Shown here: in pieces, positions 28,878-38,040 of the stretch
Layout of the letters: each line of letters begins with the position of its first letter
Numbering within the stretch: the first letter of the stretch is position 1
Assembly: GCA_020638835.1 (NCBI GenBank)
Contig: JACKHV010000005.1
Span: forward strand, 1-64,000
DNA: 64,000 bases
Reading direction: 5' to 3'
Source of the DNA: Planctomycetota bacterium
Lineage (GTDB): Bacteria; Planctomycetota; UBA1135; GCA-002686595
Translations under genes and position numbers: made by a program
The notes under the pieces: generated by a model
Seen by the model: only the letters and a program-made list of their open reading frames with translations
Database searches by the model: none
Told to the model about the DNA's origin: nothing

Positions 28878-30584
28878 ATGACGAACATCGGGGAACTCCT
28901 GATCGACGCCGGCCTCCCCCGGGAGCGGCTGGACGAGTGTCGCCGCGCCGCGGCGAGCTCGGGTGAGACGCTCGACCGCGTGATCCTGCAGAAGGGTTAT
29001 CTGCCCGAGCCGCAGCTGCTGCAGGTCTACGCGCACGCGCTGGGCTTCGAGTACCGCGAGTCGCTCGACGGCCTCAGCGTGCCATCCGACTTCGTCAACT
29101 CGGTGCCCGTGCACTTCGCGCGCAACTACAACCTCGTCGCGCTGCCCGGCAGCACTCAGGACGTGCTGAAGGTCGCGACCTGCGCCCCGCTCGATCCCCA
29201 TCCGATGGACGACCTGTCCAGCCTGGTGGGACGCGAGATCGACCCGGTGCTCGCGCCGCGCCTCGAGATCACGACGCTGATCGGACGCGCGTACCGCCAC
29301 AAGGCGGACGGCGTGGACGAAGCCATCGCGGACGTCGCCGAGGACGGTGACTTCGCGCACCTCGCCGAGGAGATCGACGACGCGGAGGACGTGCTCGACG
29401 TCTCCAACAAGGCGCCGATCATCAAGCTCGTCAACACGATCCTCTTCCAGGCCTTGAAGATGCGCGCGTCCGACGTGCACTTCCAGTCCTACGCGGACCG
29501 CATGCAGGTCCGCTTCCGGATCGACGGCTTGCTCTACAACATGGACTCAATCCCCCGCCGGGTCCAGGACGCGATCGTCAGCCGCGTCAAGATCATGGGC
29601 AAGATGGACATCGCCGAGCGCCGCCTGCCGCAGGACGGCCGCGCGACGATCAAGATCGGCGACGGCGAGGTCGACGTGCGTATCAGCACCGTCCCCACCT
29701 CCTCCGGCGAACGCATCGTCATGCGTCTGCTCGACAAGACCGCGAAGCTCTACACCTTGAACGAGATCGGTCTGACGGCCGAGAACGAGGAGATGCTGCG
29801 CGAGTACTTGAACTACAACCACGGCATCATCCTCGTCACCGGTCCGACCGGTTCGGGCAAGACGACGACGCTCTACGGCGGCCTGTCGGAACTCGACACG
29901 ACGACGAAGAACGTGCTCACGATCGAAGACCCCGTCGAGTACTCGCTGCAGGGCATCAGCCAGGTGCAGGTCAACGCCAAGAAGGGCCTGACCTTCGCGA
30001 ACGGCCTGCGCGCCTTCCTGCGTCAGGACCCCGACGTGATGATGGTCGGTGAGATCCGCGACCTCGAGACCGCCGAGGTCGCGATCCGCGCCGCGCTCAC
30101 CGGTCACTTGGTGTTCTCCACGGTCCACACGAACGACGCCGCCAGCACGATCACGCGAATGGTCGACCAGGGCGTCGAGCCGTACCTCGTCTCGAGCTCG
30201 CTGATCCTCGTGATCGCGCAACGCCTCGTGCGTCGCGTCTGCCCCGACTGCAAGGAGCACGTCGAGATCACCGAGGAGACCGCGGCCAAGCTGCACAAGG
30301 TCGGCATCGATCCCGCCGCGATGGACGGCAAGATCTGGATCGGCCGCGGCTGCGAGGAGTGCTTCCAGTCGGGCTATTCCGGCCGGACCGCGATCTACGA
30401 GTTCATGAAGGTCGACGAGACCCTGCGCACGCAGATCATGGAAGGCGCCACGGCCAGCACGATGAAGCGCTCGGCGGTGGAACGCGGCATGATCACGCTG
30501 CGCGAGGACGGACGTCAGAAGATCCTGCTGGGGCAGACGACGCCGGACGAAGTCCTGCGCGTCACCCAGATGGACATGGACTAG
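28878..30584 (+). CDS. gspE: Type II secretion ATPase GspE
   Basis: This cytoplasmic hexameric ATPase powers pseudopilus assembly. It has 568 residues. An N-terminal MshEN/GspE-N domain spans about 1-150. The core follows, with Walker A GPTGSGKTTTL (about 321-331), the Asp box EDPVEY, Walker B VGEIRDLETA and the His box HTNDAAST. A C-terminal zinc-binding pair (CPDC and CEEC) is typical of GspE and PilB. It lies 25 nt after gspD. Confidence 0.96.
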   Translation: MTNIGELLIDAGLPRERLDECRRAAASSGETLDRVILQKGYLPEPQLLQVYAHALGFEYRESLDGLSVPSDFVNSVPVHFARNYNLVALPGSTQDVLKVATCAPLDPHPMDDLSSLVGREIDPVLAPRLEITTLIGRAYRHKADGVDEAIADVAEDGDFAHLAEEIDDAEDVLDVSNKAPIIKLVNTILFQALKMRASDVHFQSYADRMQVRFRIDGLLYNMDSIPRRVQDAIVSRVKIMGKMDIAERRLPQDGRATIKIGDGEVDVRISTVPTSSGERIVMRLLDKTAKLYTLNEIGLTAENEEMLREYLNYNHGIILVTGPTGSGKTTTLYGGLSELDTTTKNVLTIEDPVEYSLQGISQVQVNAKKGLTFANGLRAFLRQDPDVMMVGEIRDLETAEVAIRAALTGHLVFSTVHTNDAASTITRMVDQGVEPYLVSSSLILVIAQRLVRRVCPDCKEHVEITEETAAKLHKVGIDPAAMDGKIWIGRGCEECFQSGYSGRTAIYEFMKVDETLRTQIMEGATASTMKRSAVERGMITLREDGRQKILLGQTTPDEVLRVTQMDMD

Positions 30585-30599
30585 GCAAGGGCTCCCGGC

Positions 30600-31874
30600 A
30601 TGCCGATCTTCCAGTACAAGGCCGTCGGCCCGAGCGGAGCGACCAAGACGGGCGTCATCGACGCCGACACGGCGCGTGACGCGCGCCAGCGCCTCCGCAA
30701 GGACCAGCTGCTCGTCTCCGAGATCAAGGAGACGCGCGGCGGCCGCAAGGTCACGCGCAGCGCCACCGGCGAAGTGCAGGCCGCCGGCGCGCTCCAGCGC
30801 TTCCGCGACAAGCGGGCGAAGCGGTCCTCGGGCATGTCGGCGAAGGACCTGGACCTCGTCTCCAGCGTGACCCGCCAGCTCGGCACGATGCTCGCGTCGG
30901 GCATCCCGCTCTCCGAAGCGGTGCGCGCGATGATCGACCAGGCGGGCGACCGCCGCACCGAGACGATGTTCCGCGAGATCCGCGAGTCCATCAACCAAGG
31001 CGGTTCGCTGGCCGACGCGCTCGGACAGCACCCGCGCTACTTCAACGACCTCTTCGTGAACATGATCCGCGCCGGCGAAGCGACCGGCAACGTGGACGTC
31101 GTGCTCACGCGCCTCGCCGACTACCTGCAGTACCAGCGCACGCTGCGGCGCAAGGTCGTCGGCGCGCTCACCTACCCCGTCATGATGATCTGCCTCGGCG
31201 CGGTCGTCGTGACGATCCTGATGAGCTTCGTCGTGCCGAAGATCACCGGCATGCTGATGGACACGGGGCAGGCGCTGCCCTGGGCCACGCAGGTGCTCGT
31301 GACCGTCTCCGACATCTTCAAGAACTGGTGGTGGGCGATGGCGCTGACCATCGCGGCGATCTCCTTCGTGATCGAGCGCACCTACCAGGCCGGCGGCGAC
31401 GGTCGACTGTGGATCGACCGCACCATGCTGAAGATGCCGGCGGTCGGCGACGTGATCCTGAAGCAGTCCGTCTCCCGCTTCTCGCGGACCTTCTCGACCC
31501 TGCTGCAGTCCGGCGTGCCGGCCGTGCAGAGCCTCGAGATCACCGGCAAGGTGGTCCAGAACCGGGTCATCTCGGACGCCACGGACCACATCCGCGAGCG
31601 GATCATGGAGGGCGCGGACATCTCCACGCCCCTGAAGGCGACCGGAGCCTTCCCGTCCATCGTGGGCTATATGGTCTCGGTCGGCGAGCAGTCGGGCGAG
31701 CTCGAGCAGATGCTCGACCGCATCTCCAGCGCCTACGACGAAGAGATCGAGATCGCCACGGAACGCATGACGGCCCTCCTGGAACCGATCATGATCATCG
31801 GCCTGGCGATCGTGGTCGGCTTCATCGTGGTCGCCATCGTCCTGCCTATCCTGCAGGTCGGCCAGGTCCAGTGA
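30600..31874 (+). CDS. gspF: Type II secretion inner-membrane platform protein GspF
   Basis: The 424-residue platform protein has two GspF cytoplasmic domains and three membrane helices. The N-terminus MPIFQYKAVGPSG is characteristic, followed by a GspF repeat with LASGIPLSEAVRAM, a helix near residues 195-215 and a second repeat with LLQSGVPAVQSLE. The terminal helix reads IMIIGLAIVVGFIVVAIVLP. Length is only slightly above the family norm because of a basic loop near residue 50-80. It starts 15 nt after gspE. Confidence 0.95.
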   Translation: MPIFQYKAVGPSGATKTGVIDADTARDARQRLRKDQLLVSEIKETRGGRKVTRSATGEVQAAGALQRFRDKRAKRSSGMSAKDLDLVSSVTRQLGTMLASGIPLSEAVRAMIDQAGDRRTETMFREIRESINQGGSLADALGQHPRYFNDLFVNMIRAGEATGNVDVVLTRLADYLQYQRTLRRKVVGALTYPVMMICLGAVVVTILMSFVVPKITGMLMDTGQALPWATQVLVTVSDIFKNWWWAMALTIAAISFVIERTYQAGGDGRLWIDRTMLKMPAVGDVILKQSVSRFSRTFSTLLQSGVPAVQSLEITGKVVQNRVISDATDHIRERIMEGADISTPLKATGAFPSIVGYMVSVGEQSGELEQMLDRISSAYDEEIEIATERMTALLEPIMIIGLAIVVGFIVVAIVLPILQVGQVQ

Positions 31875-31966
31875 GGCCCCCGCGCGGGAAGAAAGCGCGC
31901 CCGGCTTCGTACCAGAGCCAGCACACTCCCCGCCCCGCCGGGCGGCCCAGACACCGAGACATCCTC

Positions 31967-32407
31967 ATGAAGACCCACCCCCTGCTCTCCCGCGCCCGCC
32001 GCTCGGCCCGCGCCGGCTTCTCCCTCGCGGAACTGATGGTCGTGATCGTGATCATCGGCCTGCTCAGCGCGATCGTCGTCCCCAACCTGCTCGAGCGCTT
32101 CGGCTTCGCGCAGACCAGCACGGCGAAGGTCGACATCAAGGCGCTCGAGACTGCGCTGACGGAGTACTCGATCCGCAACGGCGGCCAGTTCCCCGACAGC
32201 CTCGAGGCCCTGGTGACGCCCGACGAGAACGGCAACACCTACCTGAACTCCCGCGTGCTGCCCAAGGACCCCTGGGGCAACGAGTACAACTACGAGCCCC
32301 CCTTCCCCGGCGAACCGCGCCCGCGCGTCTTCTCCTACGGCAAGGACGGCGCGCCCGGCGGCACCGGCGACGCCAAGGACCTCGACAACTGGGGAGAGCA
32401 GGAATAG
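31967..32407 (+). CDS. gspG: Major pseudopilin GspG
   Basis: The 146-residue product is the main subunit of the pseudopilus. The prepilin site is RAG followed by FSLAELMVVIVIIGLL, with Gly at -1, Phe at +1 and Glu at +5. The C-terminal block LPKDPWGNEYNY and the end LDNWGEQE are GspG hallmarks, including the calcium-site region. The long frame reading into it from upstream is not coding; the ATG at 31967 places the leader peptide correctly. Confidence 0.95.
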   Translation: MKTHPLLSRARRSARAGFSLAELMVVIVIIGLLSAIVVPNLLERFGFAQTSTAKVDIKALETALTEYSIRNGGQFPDSLEALVTPDENGNTYLNSRVLPKDPWGNEYNYEPPFPGEPRPRVFSYGKDGAPGGTGDAKDLDNWGEQE

Positions 32408-32422
32408 TCCCCTGCTGATCGC

Positions 32423-32986
32423 ATGCTGCGAGGCGCGGTGGACCGACGGAACGGCGCTCGGTCGGGCTTCAGCCTGACCGAGCTGCTCATCGTCGTCACG
32501 ATCCTCGGGCTGATCGCCGGCATCGTCGTCCTCGGCAGCAGCGCCATGCTGCCCGGCTCGCACCTCAGCCAAGCGGTGCACACGCTGGCCGCCGAGGTCT
32601 ACGGCGCGCGCTCCGAGGCGATCGCGCGCAACCAGACGTACCACATCGAGTACGACATCGACGCCGGCTCCTACCAGCTGATCACGCCCTTCCGACCCGG
32701 CGGCGGGCTCGCGCGCGAGGAGGACGAGCGCCTGGCGACGAAGCGTGAGGAGATGCCGCGCGGCATCGAGATCACGCGCGTCACGGTCGACGGCATCGAC
32801 TACGCCGAGGGCAAGGTGCGCGTGCGCTTCGACCCGCTGGGCACGGTCTCGGGCCACTCCGTCGTGCTGACGCAGGGCGAGTACGAGTCGATCTTCACGC
32901 TAGAAGTACTGCCGCTGACCGGCATGGTGCGCTTCCACGAAGGCGAGTTCACGCGCGAGATCCCCGAGGAAGGCGACTTCGAGTGA
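32423..32986 (+). CDS. gspH: Minor pseudopilin GspH-like
   Basis: This 187-residue prepilin-like protein has the cleavage site RSG before FSLTELLIVVTILGLIAGIV, including Glu+5. The globular domain begins with LAAEVYGARSEAIARNQTY, typical of GspH/FimT-type minor pilins. It sits between gspG and gspI as in canonical operons. Its TGA overlaps the GTG of gspI (GTGA). Confidence 0.85.
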   Translation: MLRGAVDRRNGARSGFSLTELLIVVTILGLIAGIVVLGSSAMLPGSHLSQAVHTLAAEVYGARSEAIARNQTYHIEYDIDAGSYQLITPFRPGGGLAREEDERLATKREEMPRGIEITRVTVDGIDYAEGKVRVRFDPLGTVSGHSVVLTQGEYESIFTLEVLPLTGMVRFHEGEFTREIPEEGDFE

Positions 32987-33528
32987 GGGCCAACCGCAAG
33001 TCAGGTTTCACACTAGCCGAAGTCATGCTGACGATCGCGATCGTCGGCATCGGCCTGACGCTCGTCGTCCAAGGGCTCAGCACCGCCAAGGTCAAGGCGC
33101 TGCAGACGTACAACACGAAGGCCGCGCGCGACCTCGGCATGCTGACGATGGGTCGCATCCGCGCCGGCCTGTACCAGGAAGAACTCGACACGCGCTTGTC
33201 GGGCAACTACGCCGAGGAAGGCTTCCAGTACTTCTACTTCGACGTGCTGCTCGGCGACGAGCAGTTCGAGGACACGGGCACCGCCGACGCGGACAGCCCC
33301 TTCCACGACTCGTGGCGCGCGCGCGAGGAGCGCGAGGAAGAAGTCCGGCGCGACAGCGACACGGACGAGGACGAGATCGAAGAGGACTACGAGAAGGTCC
33401 GCATCAAGGTCAGCTTCCCGCCGGTGCCCGAGTACCAGAACTACGTGATCCTCGAGGAGTGGATCCCCTGGAAGCAGGTCTACGGGGCGGACGAAGAGGA
33501 AGAGGCCTCGGCGGAGAGCGGAACATGA
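32983..33528 (+). CDS. gspI: Minor pseudopilin GspI-like
   Basis: The 181-residue protein has a short leader ending KSG and the pilin helix FTLAEVMLTIAIVGIGL with Glu+5. The C-terminal domain is short and contains an unusually acidic stretch (REEREEEVRRDSDTDEDE, about residues 111-128) that is not typical of GspI. It overlaps gspH by GTGA at the start and gspJ by ATGA at the end, so the three minor pseudopilins are probably translationally coupled. Confidence 0.8.
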   Translation: MRANRKSGFTLAEVMLTIAIVGIGLTLVVQGLSTAKVKALQTYNTKAARDLGMLTMGRIRAGLYQEELDTRLSGNYAEEGFQYFYFDVLLGDEQFEDTGTADADSPFHDSWRAREEREEEVRRDSDTDEDEIEEDYEKVRIKVSFPPVPEYQNYVILEEWIPWKQVYGADEEEEASAESGT

Positions 33529-34460
33529 TGATCCCCCACCAACTGCTGCGGCGCCGGCTCCACGCGTCTTCGTGCGCAGGCTTCACGCTCGCCGAGATCC
33601 TGATCACGCTGCTGATCATGGCCGGGGTGATGGTCTCGATCACGCAGGTGCTGCAGACCGCGCGCATGTCGCGCGACACGATCCACAACCTGCGGGAGAA
33701 CCAGCTCGCCGGCCCCGCGATCATGGACATGCTGGAGCGCGACCTGCGCGGCATTCTGACGTACAGCCGCACGCGCAAGGACCACATTCGCGTCGAGAAC
33801 CGCGTGATGCTCGGGCTCGACGGCGACAGCATCGACTTCGTCACGACCACCGGCAATCTGATCGGTCGGCTCGACGGCGACCGCTACGTGACGAGCAACG
33901 TCAACGAGGTCGGCTACCGCCTGCGCCCGCGTCCCGACGCCGACGACTTCCTCGAGATCTACCGCCGCGAGGACCTGGGTGTCGACGAGGACCCCTTCGG
34001 CGGCGGCGAGTTCGCCTTCCTCCACGACCGCGTCAAGAGCTTCGACATCCAGGTCTTCTCCGAGGACGGCCCGGACGCCGAACCGATCGAGAGCTGGGGC
34101 ATGGACGGCGACGAGAACATCGGCTTGCCCGCGCGCCTCGAGATCACGCTCGTGCTGGAGAACGCCGCGCGCGTCAGCCGCGAGCAGTGGCTGCCCGAGT
34201 CCGCGCAGCGTCGTACGGTCGCCTACCGCCGCGTGATCCGCCCGCGCGAAGAGCTGCGCGTCGAGGAGACCGGCATCGTCATCGCGGCGGTCCCCGAGCC
34301 GCCGTCGACGGCCGCGAACGGCGGCGGCGCCGGCGGCATCGGAGGCGACCCGGTCACGGTCGAGGGAGACCGCGACGGCGGCGGAGACATCTTCGACGAG
34401 CCGATGCCGGGCTCGGGTCCGCGCGGCACCGAGGGCGCGAAGCCCGTGCTTCCGAAGTAG
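33525..34460 (+). CDS. gspJ: Minor pseudopilin GspJ-like
   Basis: The 311-residue product has a 19-residue leader ending CAG before FTLAEILITLLIMAGVMV, with Glu+5. The globular part follows the GspJ layout (LERDLRGILTYSRTRK, then LEITLVLENAARVSREQ). About 55 residues at the C-terminus are Gly-, Pro- and Asp-rich and look disordered, beyond the usual GspJ end. It is the last gene of the operon. No gspK, gspL, gspM or gspC follows; instead palindrome C begins at the next base. Confidence 0.8.
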   Translation: MMIPHQLLRRRLHASSCAGFTLAEILITLLIMAGVMVSITQVLQTARMSRDTIHNLRENQLAGPAIMDMLERDLRGILTYSRTRKDHIRVENRVMLGLDGDSIDFVTTTGNLIGRLDGDRYVTSNVNEVGYRLRPRPDADDFLEIYRREDLGVDEDPFGGGEFAFLHDRVKSFDIQVFSEDGPDAEPIESWGMDGDENIGLPARLEITLVLENAARVSREQWLPESAQRRTVAYRRVIRPREELRVEETGIVIAAVPEPPSTAANGGGAGGIGGDPVTVEGDRDGGGDIFDEPMPGSGPRGTEGAKPVLPK

Positions 34461-34584
34461 CGGGCGGTACCGAACCGGGTATAAGTCCTCACACCCCCCT
34501 GGAACTCGCGCCCGCCGAGGTACGGCCTTCAGGCGTATGGGGCCAGGGGGGTGTGAGGACTTATACCCGGTTCGGTACCGCCCG
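34461..34584. repeat. Long perfect palindrome, copy C
   Basis: The 42-bp arms at 34461-34502 and 34543-34584 are exact reverse complements, with a 40-nt centre. The outer arm reads CGGGCGGTACCGAACCGGGT, then ATAAGTCCTCACACC. The core differs from copies A and B at several positions, yet each change is matched in the other arm. It starts one base after the gspJ stop and runs 24 nt into the convergent serS gene. A 27-bp stretch around the arm end and centre (34501-34527) is identical to the serS coding end at 34590-34616. Confidence 0.95.
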
Positions 34585-35850
34585 CCCCAGGAACTCGCGC
34601 CCGCCGAGGTACGGCCGCAGCGGCTCCGGAACGCGCACGCGCCCGTCGGCCTGCTGGTGATTCTCGAGCAGCGCGATCAGCATGCGCGTGCTCGCCGCGA
34701 CGGTGTTGTTCAGCGTGTGGCAGAACTCCGCCTTCTTGTCCGCGCCGCGGTAGCGCAGCTTCAGACGGCGGGCTTGGAAGTCGTGGAAGCGTGAGGCCGA
34801 GTGCGTCTCGCCGTAGCCATCGCGGGACGGCATCCACGTCTCGATGTCGAACTTCTGGATCTGCGGCTGGCCGAGGTCTCCTCCGCAGACGTTCACGACG
34901 CGGTACGGCAGCTCGAGCGCCTGCAGGATCTCTTCCGAGTTGCGCAGGATGTCCAGGTGGTGCTGCAAGCTCTTCGCCTCGTCGGCGACGTCGATCACGA
35001 CCTGCTCGACTTTCTGGAACTGGTGCACGCGATACAGCCCGCGCGTGTCCTTGCCGTAGGTGCCGGCTTCGCGCCGGTAGCAGGACGACAGCGCGACGAA
35101 CTTCAGTGGCAGCTTCTCGAGGTCGAGGATCTCGTCCTGGTGCAGCGCCGTCACGGGCACCTCGGCCGTTCCGACGAGGCAGAGGTCGTCGCGCTCGTCG
35201 CACTTGTAGGCCTGCTCTTCGCCGCCGGGGAAGTAGCCGGTGCCGTACATCACTTCCGTCCGCACGAGCGTCGGGACGGAGAGCGGCACGAAGCCTTTCG
35301 CGACCATCGTGTCGAGCGCGAAGCGCATCACCGCGCCCTCGAGCAGCGACAGGTCACCCTTCAGCACGTAGTTGCGCGATCCTGCTAGCTGCGCGCCGCG
35401 GATGATGTCGAGCCAGTCCTGCGCCTCGCCGAGCGCCACGTGGTCGCGCAGCTCGAAGTCGAACTGCCTCGGCGTCCCCCACGTCTTGATCTCGACGTTG
35501 TCGGCGTCGGTCGCGCCCTCGGGCACCTCGTCCGCCGGGACGTTCGGCACGAGCAGCAGCAGCCGGTCGAGTTCCGACTTGATCGCGCCGAGTCCGTCCT
35601 CGAGCTGCTTGAGCTCGACCTTCAGCGCCGACTGCGACTCGAGCAGGACGGTGCGCTCCTCCGCGCTGAGCTTGCCCATGCCCTTGCTCGCGGACTTCTG
35701 CTCCGCGCGCAGCTCGTCCACCTTGGTCTGGACGGTGCGCCACTCCTCGTCCAAGGCGAGGATGCGGTCGACGTCGCACGGGATGCGCTTCTTCGCGGCG
35801 CCCGCGCGCACGACGTCGGGATTCTGGCGGATGAACTTCAGGTCGAGCAC
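34561..35850 (-). CDS. serS: Seryl-tRNA synthetase
   Basis: This is the class II synthetase that charges tRNA-Ser. It has 429 residues: an N-terminal coiled-coil arm (about 30-105) that grips the long variable arm of tRNA-Ser, then the catalytic core. Motif 2 is in SSCYRREAG...LYRVHQF, and motif 3 is in FHDFQARRLKLRYR. The C-terminus normally ends soon after LRPYLGGREFL; here it continues GRAVPNRV, and those residues are encoded by the right arm of palindrome C. The GTG start lies 4 nt after the stop of the gene upstream. Confidence 0.95.
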   Translation of the reverse strand: MLDLKFIRQNPDVVRAGAAKKRIPCDVDRILALDEEWRTVQTKVDELRAEQKSASKGMGKLSAEERTVLLESQSALKVELKQLEDGLGAIKSELDRLLLLVPNVPADEVPEGATDADNVEIKTWGTPRQFDFELRDHVALGEAQDWLDIIRGAQLAGSRNYVLKGDLSLLEGAVMRFALDTMVAKGFVPLSVPTLVRTEVMYGTGYFPGGEEQAYKCDERDDLCLVGTAEVPVTALHQDEILDLEKLPLKFVALSSCYRREAGTYGKDTRGLYRVHQFQKVEQVVIDVADEAKSLQHHLDILRNSEEILQALELPYRVVNVCGGDLGQPQIQKFDIETWMPSRDGYGETHSASRFHDFQARRLKLRYRGADKKAEFCHTLNNTVAASTRMLIALLENHQQADGRVRVPEPLRPYLGGREFLGRAVPNRV

Positions 35851-35854
35851 GGAC

Positions 35855-37891
35855 TCATTCCTTCCAATCGGAGGTGATCTTGCCGAAGAGCTTGTTCTTC
35901 TTCTCGAACAGCTGCACTTCGACCGCATCGTGACTTCCCTTGAGCGTCATGACGAGGTCGCGCGGGAACCAACCGGACTCCCAGCCCAGCTTGTCGAGCT
36001 GGTCGCTCGACATGACGACGTCCGTCTCCTCGCCCTTCGAGCCCTTCTTGGTGCCGGTCTTGCGCCACGACACCTCGGGGCGGGGCACGCAGTTCCAGAC
36101 GCGCTCGTAGCGTTCGCCGGCGGAACCGACGACCACGACCGACTGACCGGTGAGCGTCAGCGTCTCACCGTCGAGGCTCGTCTGGAAGTCGAAGCCGTAG
36201 GGCGCGCCGAGTTCGAGCGTCTCGACCTTGCCCTCCTGCAGCGACACCGTCTTCGTCGTGCGCCCGGGGATGATCAGCGCCTTCGTGACCTGCTGCTTCT
36301 TGCCCTTGCGCAGGTCGCCGTAGAACAGCCTGTACTTGCCGGCGGGCACCTCGATGCCCTTGGAGGTGACCTCGAAGTAGCAGTTCGCGAGCTCGTCGGT
36401 GCCCTGCACGACGATCCATTCGGGCTTGCCGCCCGCGTACTTGTACTTCAGCGTGCCGGTCTTCACGTCGACGGGCGTGGCGGTGAGCGAGGTGCCGTTC
36501 TCGTCGACCTGCATGCGGTACCACTTGCCGCCGATCTCCTGCAGCTCGGACCACGGGCGCGCCCGCTTGCCCTTGCCGACGACGATCGCGTCCATGTCGG
36601 GGCAGAAGTGCTCCTTGCTCATCCCGACGTAGCTCCACGAGCGCGGCGCGCTGCCGTAGATTCCGTCGAGGTTGTCGTCGAGCACGCGGATCTGCTCGCC
36701 CTCGAGCGCACCCACCACGCTCGCGGCGGGGTGGATGTAGATCGTCAGCTGGTTGTCCGCGGGCGCGAGGTTCACCTCGATGCCCTGGTACTGTTCCTGC
36801 TGCAGGCCGATCGTCGCGATCATGCCCCAGTCGCGCTGACCGTTGTCGATCTTGAACGCGACCGGTTCCTGGTTGCCGGTGATCGGCAGCTTCTGGTCAC
36901 CGTTCCCGTCGCCGTCGATGTCGATCTGCACTTCGTTGGCGCCGACGCGCAGGAAGCCGGGCGAGCGCTTGTCGAGCGAAGTCAGACGTTCCGATGTGCC
37001 CTTGGTCTTCAGGTAGAGGCCGGTCCACAGCTGGTAGATCTCGTCCGAGACGTAGAGCGGCCGCTCGAAGGCGTCCCACTCCTCCAGCAGCTCGAACTTC
37101 AGCGGCACCGTGATCGCGGGCGCCGCTTCGACCGGGGCCGCGCCTCCGGGCTCGTCGTCGGAGCCGCTGTTCTTGTTGCCGAAGCCGCGCCCCACGAGCG
37201 AGTCGTGCAAGGCCTTCGCCTCGACGTAGCTCTGGTCCTTGAGGTCGATCTTCAGGCGGTCTTCGATGCACTTGCCGTAGAAGTCGGCGGCGCGGTCGTT
37301 GTCCGCCTCGTCGCCGCGCGAGGACTCGTTCACGCAGCCCCCGGCGAGCAGCCAGGACTGCGAGGCGAAGTACATGTCGCCGAGCGTCTCGAAGGCCTCC
37401 GCCAGGCCGGCGAACTCGATGGACTGCAGCTCGAGGCCTTGGCCGTTCTTCGCCTCCAGGTTCTCACGGTACTTCGTGAGCGCCTTCTCGTAGCGCACCT
37501 TGAGCTTGTTGCGCTCGGTCTTCAGCGCCGGCTCGAGCAGCGAGAAGTACTCGTACATGTGGTCGCAGAACTTCGAGTCCTTCGCCGTCTTCCACGCCTT
37601 GCGGAGCGCAGCCATGCGGCGCTCGAGCGCCTCGTTGCTGGACGTCGAGATCGCCTCGGCCGTCTCCATGATCCACGCGACGGCTTCGGCGGTGTTCTTG
37701 CGGACGAGCGAGGCCATCTCCTCGTTCGCGTTCAGCTCCATGGCCTGCGCGAACTTGGAGCGGAACTCGTCGTGGGAGTTCTGGATGGGTGCGTTCGCGG
37801 GCGCGGGCGACGCCGCAACGGACGCGTCGGTGAGCGTCATGGCGCCGGCGAGGGAGGCGAGCAGGGCGCAGGTCAGGGTACGGAGCTTCAT
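35855..37891 (-). CDS. Large secreted protein, unknown function
   Basis: I do not recognise the family. The 678-residue product starts with a clear signal peptide (MKLRTLTCALLASLAGAMTL) and has no other membrane segment. Residues 30-230 are helical, charged and repeat-like, resembling TPR or coiled helices. The remainder is beta-rich and includes a dockerin/calcium-like DIDGDGNGDQ (about 330) and DDNLDGIYG (about 410), which may bind calcium. It is probably periplasmic or extracellular. It precedes serS by 4 nt on the same strand and has a candidate promoter 47 nt upstream. Confidence 0.75.
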   Translation of the reverse strand: MKLRTLTCALLASLAGAMTLTDASVAASPAPANAPIQNSHDEFRSKFAQAMELNANEEMASLVRKNTAEAVAWIMETAEAISTSSNEALERRMAALRKAWKTAKDSKFCDHMYEYFSLLEPALKTERNKLKVRYEKALTKYRENLEAKNGQGLELQSIEFAGLAEAFETLGDMYFASQSWLLAGGCVNESSRGDEADNDRAADFYGKCIEDRLKIDLKDQSYVEAKALHDSLVGRGFGNKNSGSDDEPGGAAPVEAAPAITVPLKFELLEEWDAFERPLYVSDEIYQLWTGLYLKTKGTSERLTSLDKRSPGFLRVGANEVQIDIDGDGNGDQKLPITGNQEPVAFKIDNGQRDWGMIATIGLQQEQYQGIEVNLAPADNQLTIYIHPAASVVGALEGEQIRVLDDNLDGIYGSAPRSWSYVGMSKEHFCPDMDAIVVGKGKRARPWSELQEIGGKWYRMQVDENGTSLTATPVDVKTGTLKYKYAGGKPEWIVVQGTDELANCYFEVTSKGIEVPAGKYRLFYGDLRKGKKQQVTKALIIPGRTTKTVSLQEGKVETLELGAPYGFDFQTSLDGETLTLTGQSVVVVGSAGERYERVWNCVPRPEVSWRKTGTKKGSKGEETDVVMSSDQLDKLGWESGWFPRDLVMTLKGSHDAVEVQLFEKKNKLFGKITSDWKE

Positions 37892-37937
37892 GGTGGGCCT
37901 CGGGCTGCGGGGGGACCGGGCGACGTGATCGGCGTCG

Positions 37938-37966
37938 AGTGTAGCGCTGCAAAAGGGGCCCCACAA
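37938..37966 (-). promoter_or_regulatory. Candidate sigma70-type promoter of the secreted protein-serS pair
   Basis: On the minus strand TTGTGG (37966-37961) and TACACT (37943-37938) are spaced by 17 bp. Transcription would start near 37931, about 40 nt before the ATG at 37891. The hexamers are each weak, but the spacing is ideal. Confidence 0.45.
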
Positions 37967-38040
37967 TCGAGGCCCACCCCCGCCCTAGCGCCTTGCCGAG
38001 CCTCGGTTGACGAGCGCCTCGCGCGCGAGCCGACGCGCGC

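Noticed and set aside
24668..28888. A 1406-codon minus-strand frame opposite gspD and running through nhaA
   Set aside because: It crosses two real genes and a promoter and has no recognisable motif; low-stop GC-rich sequence explains it.
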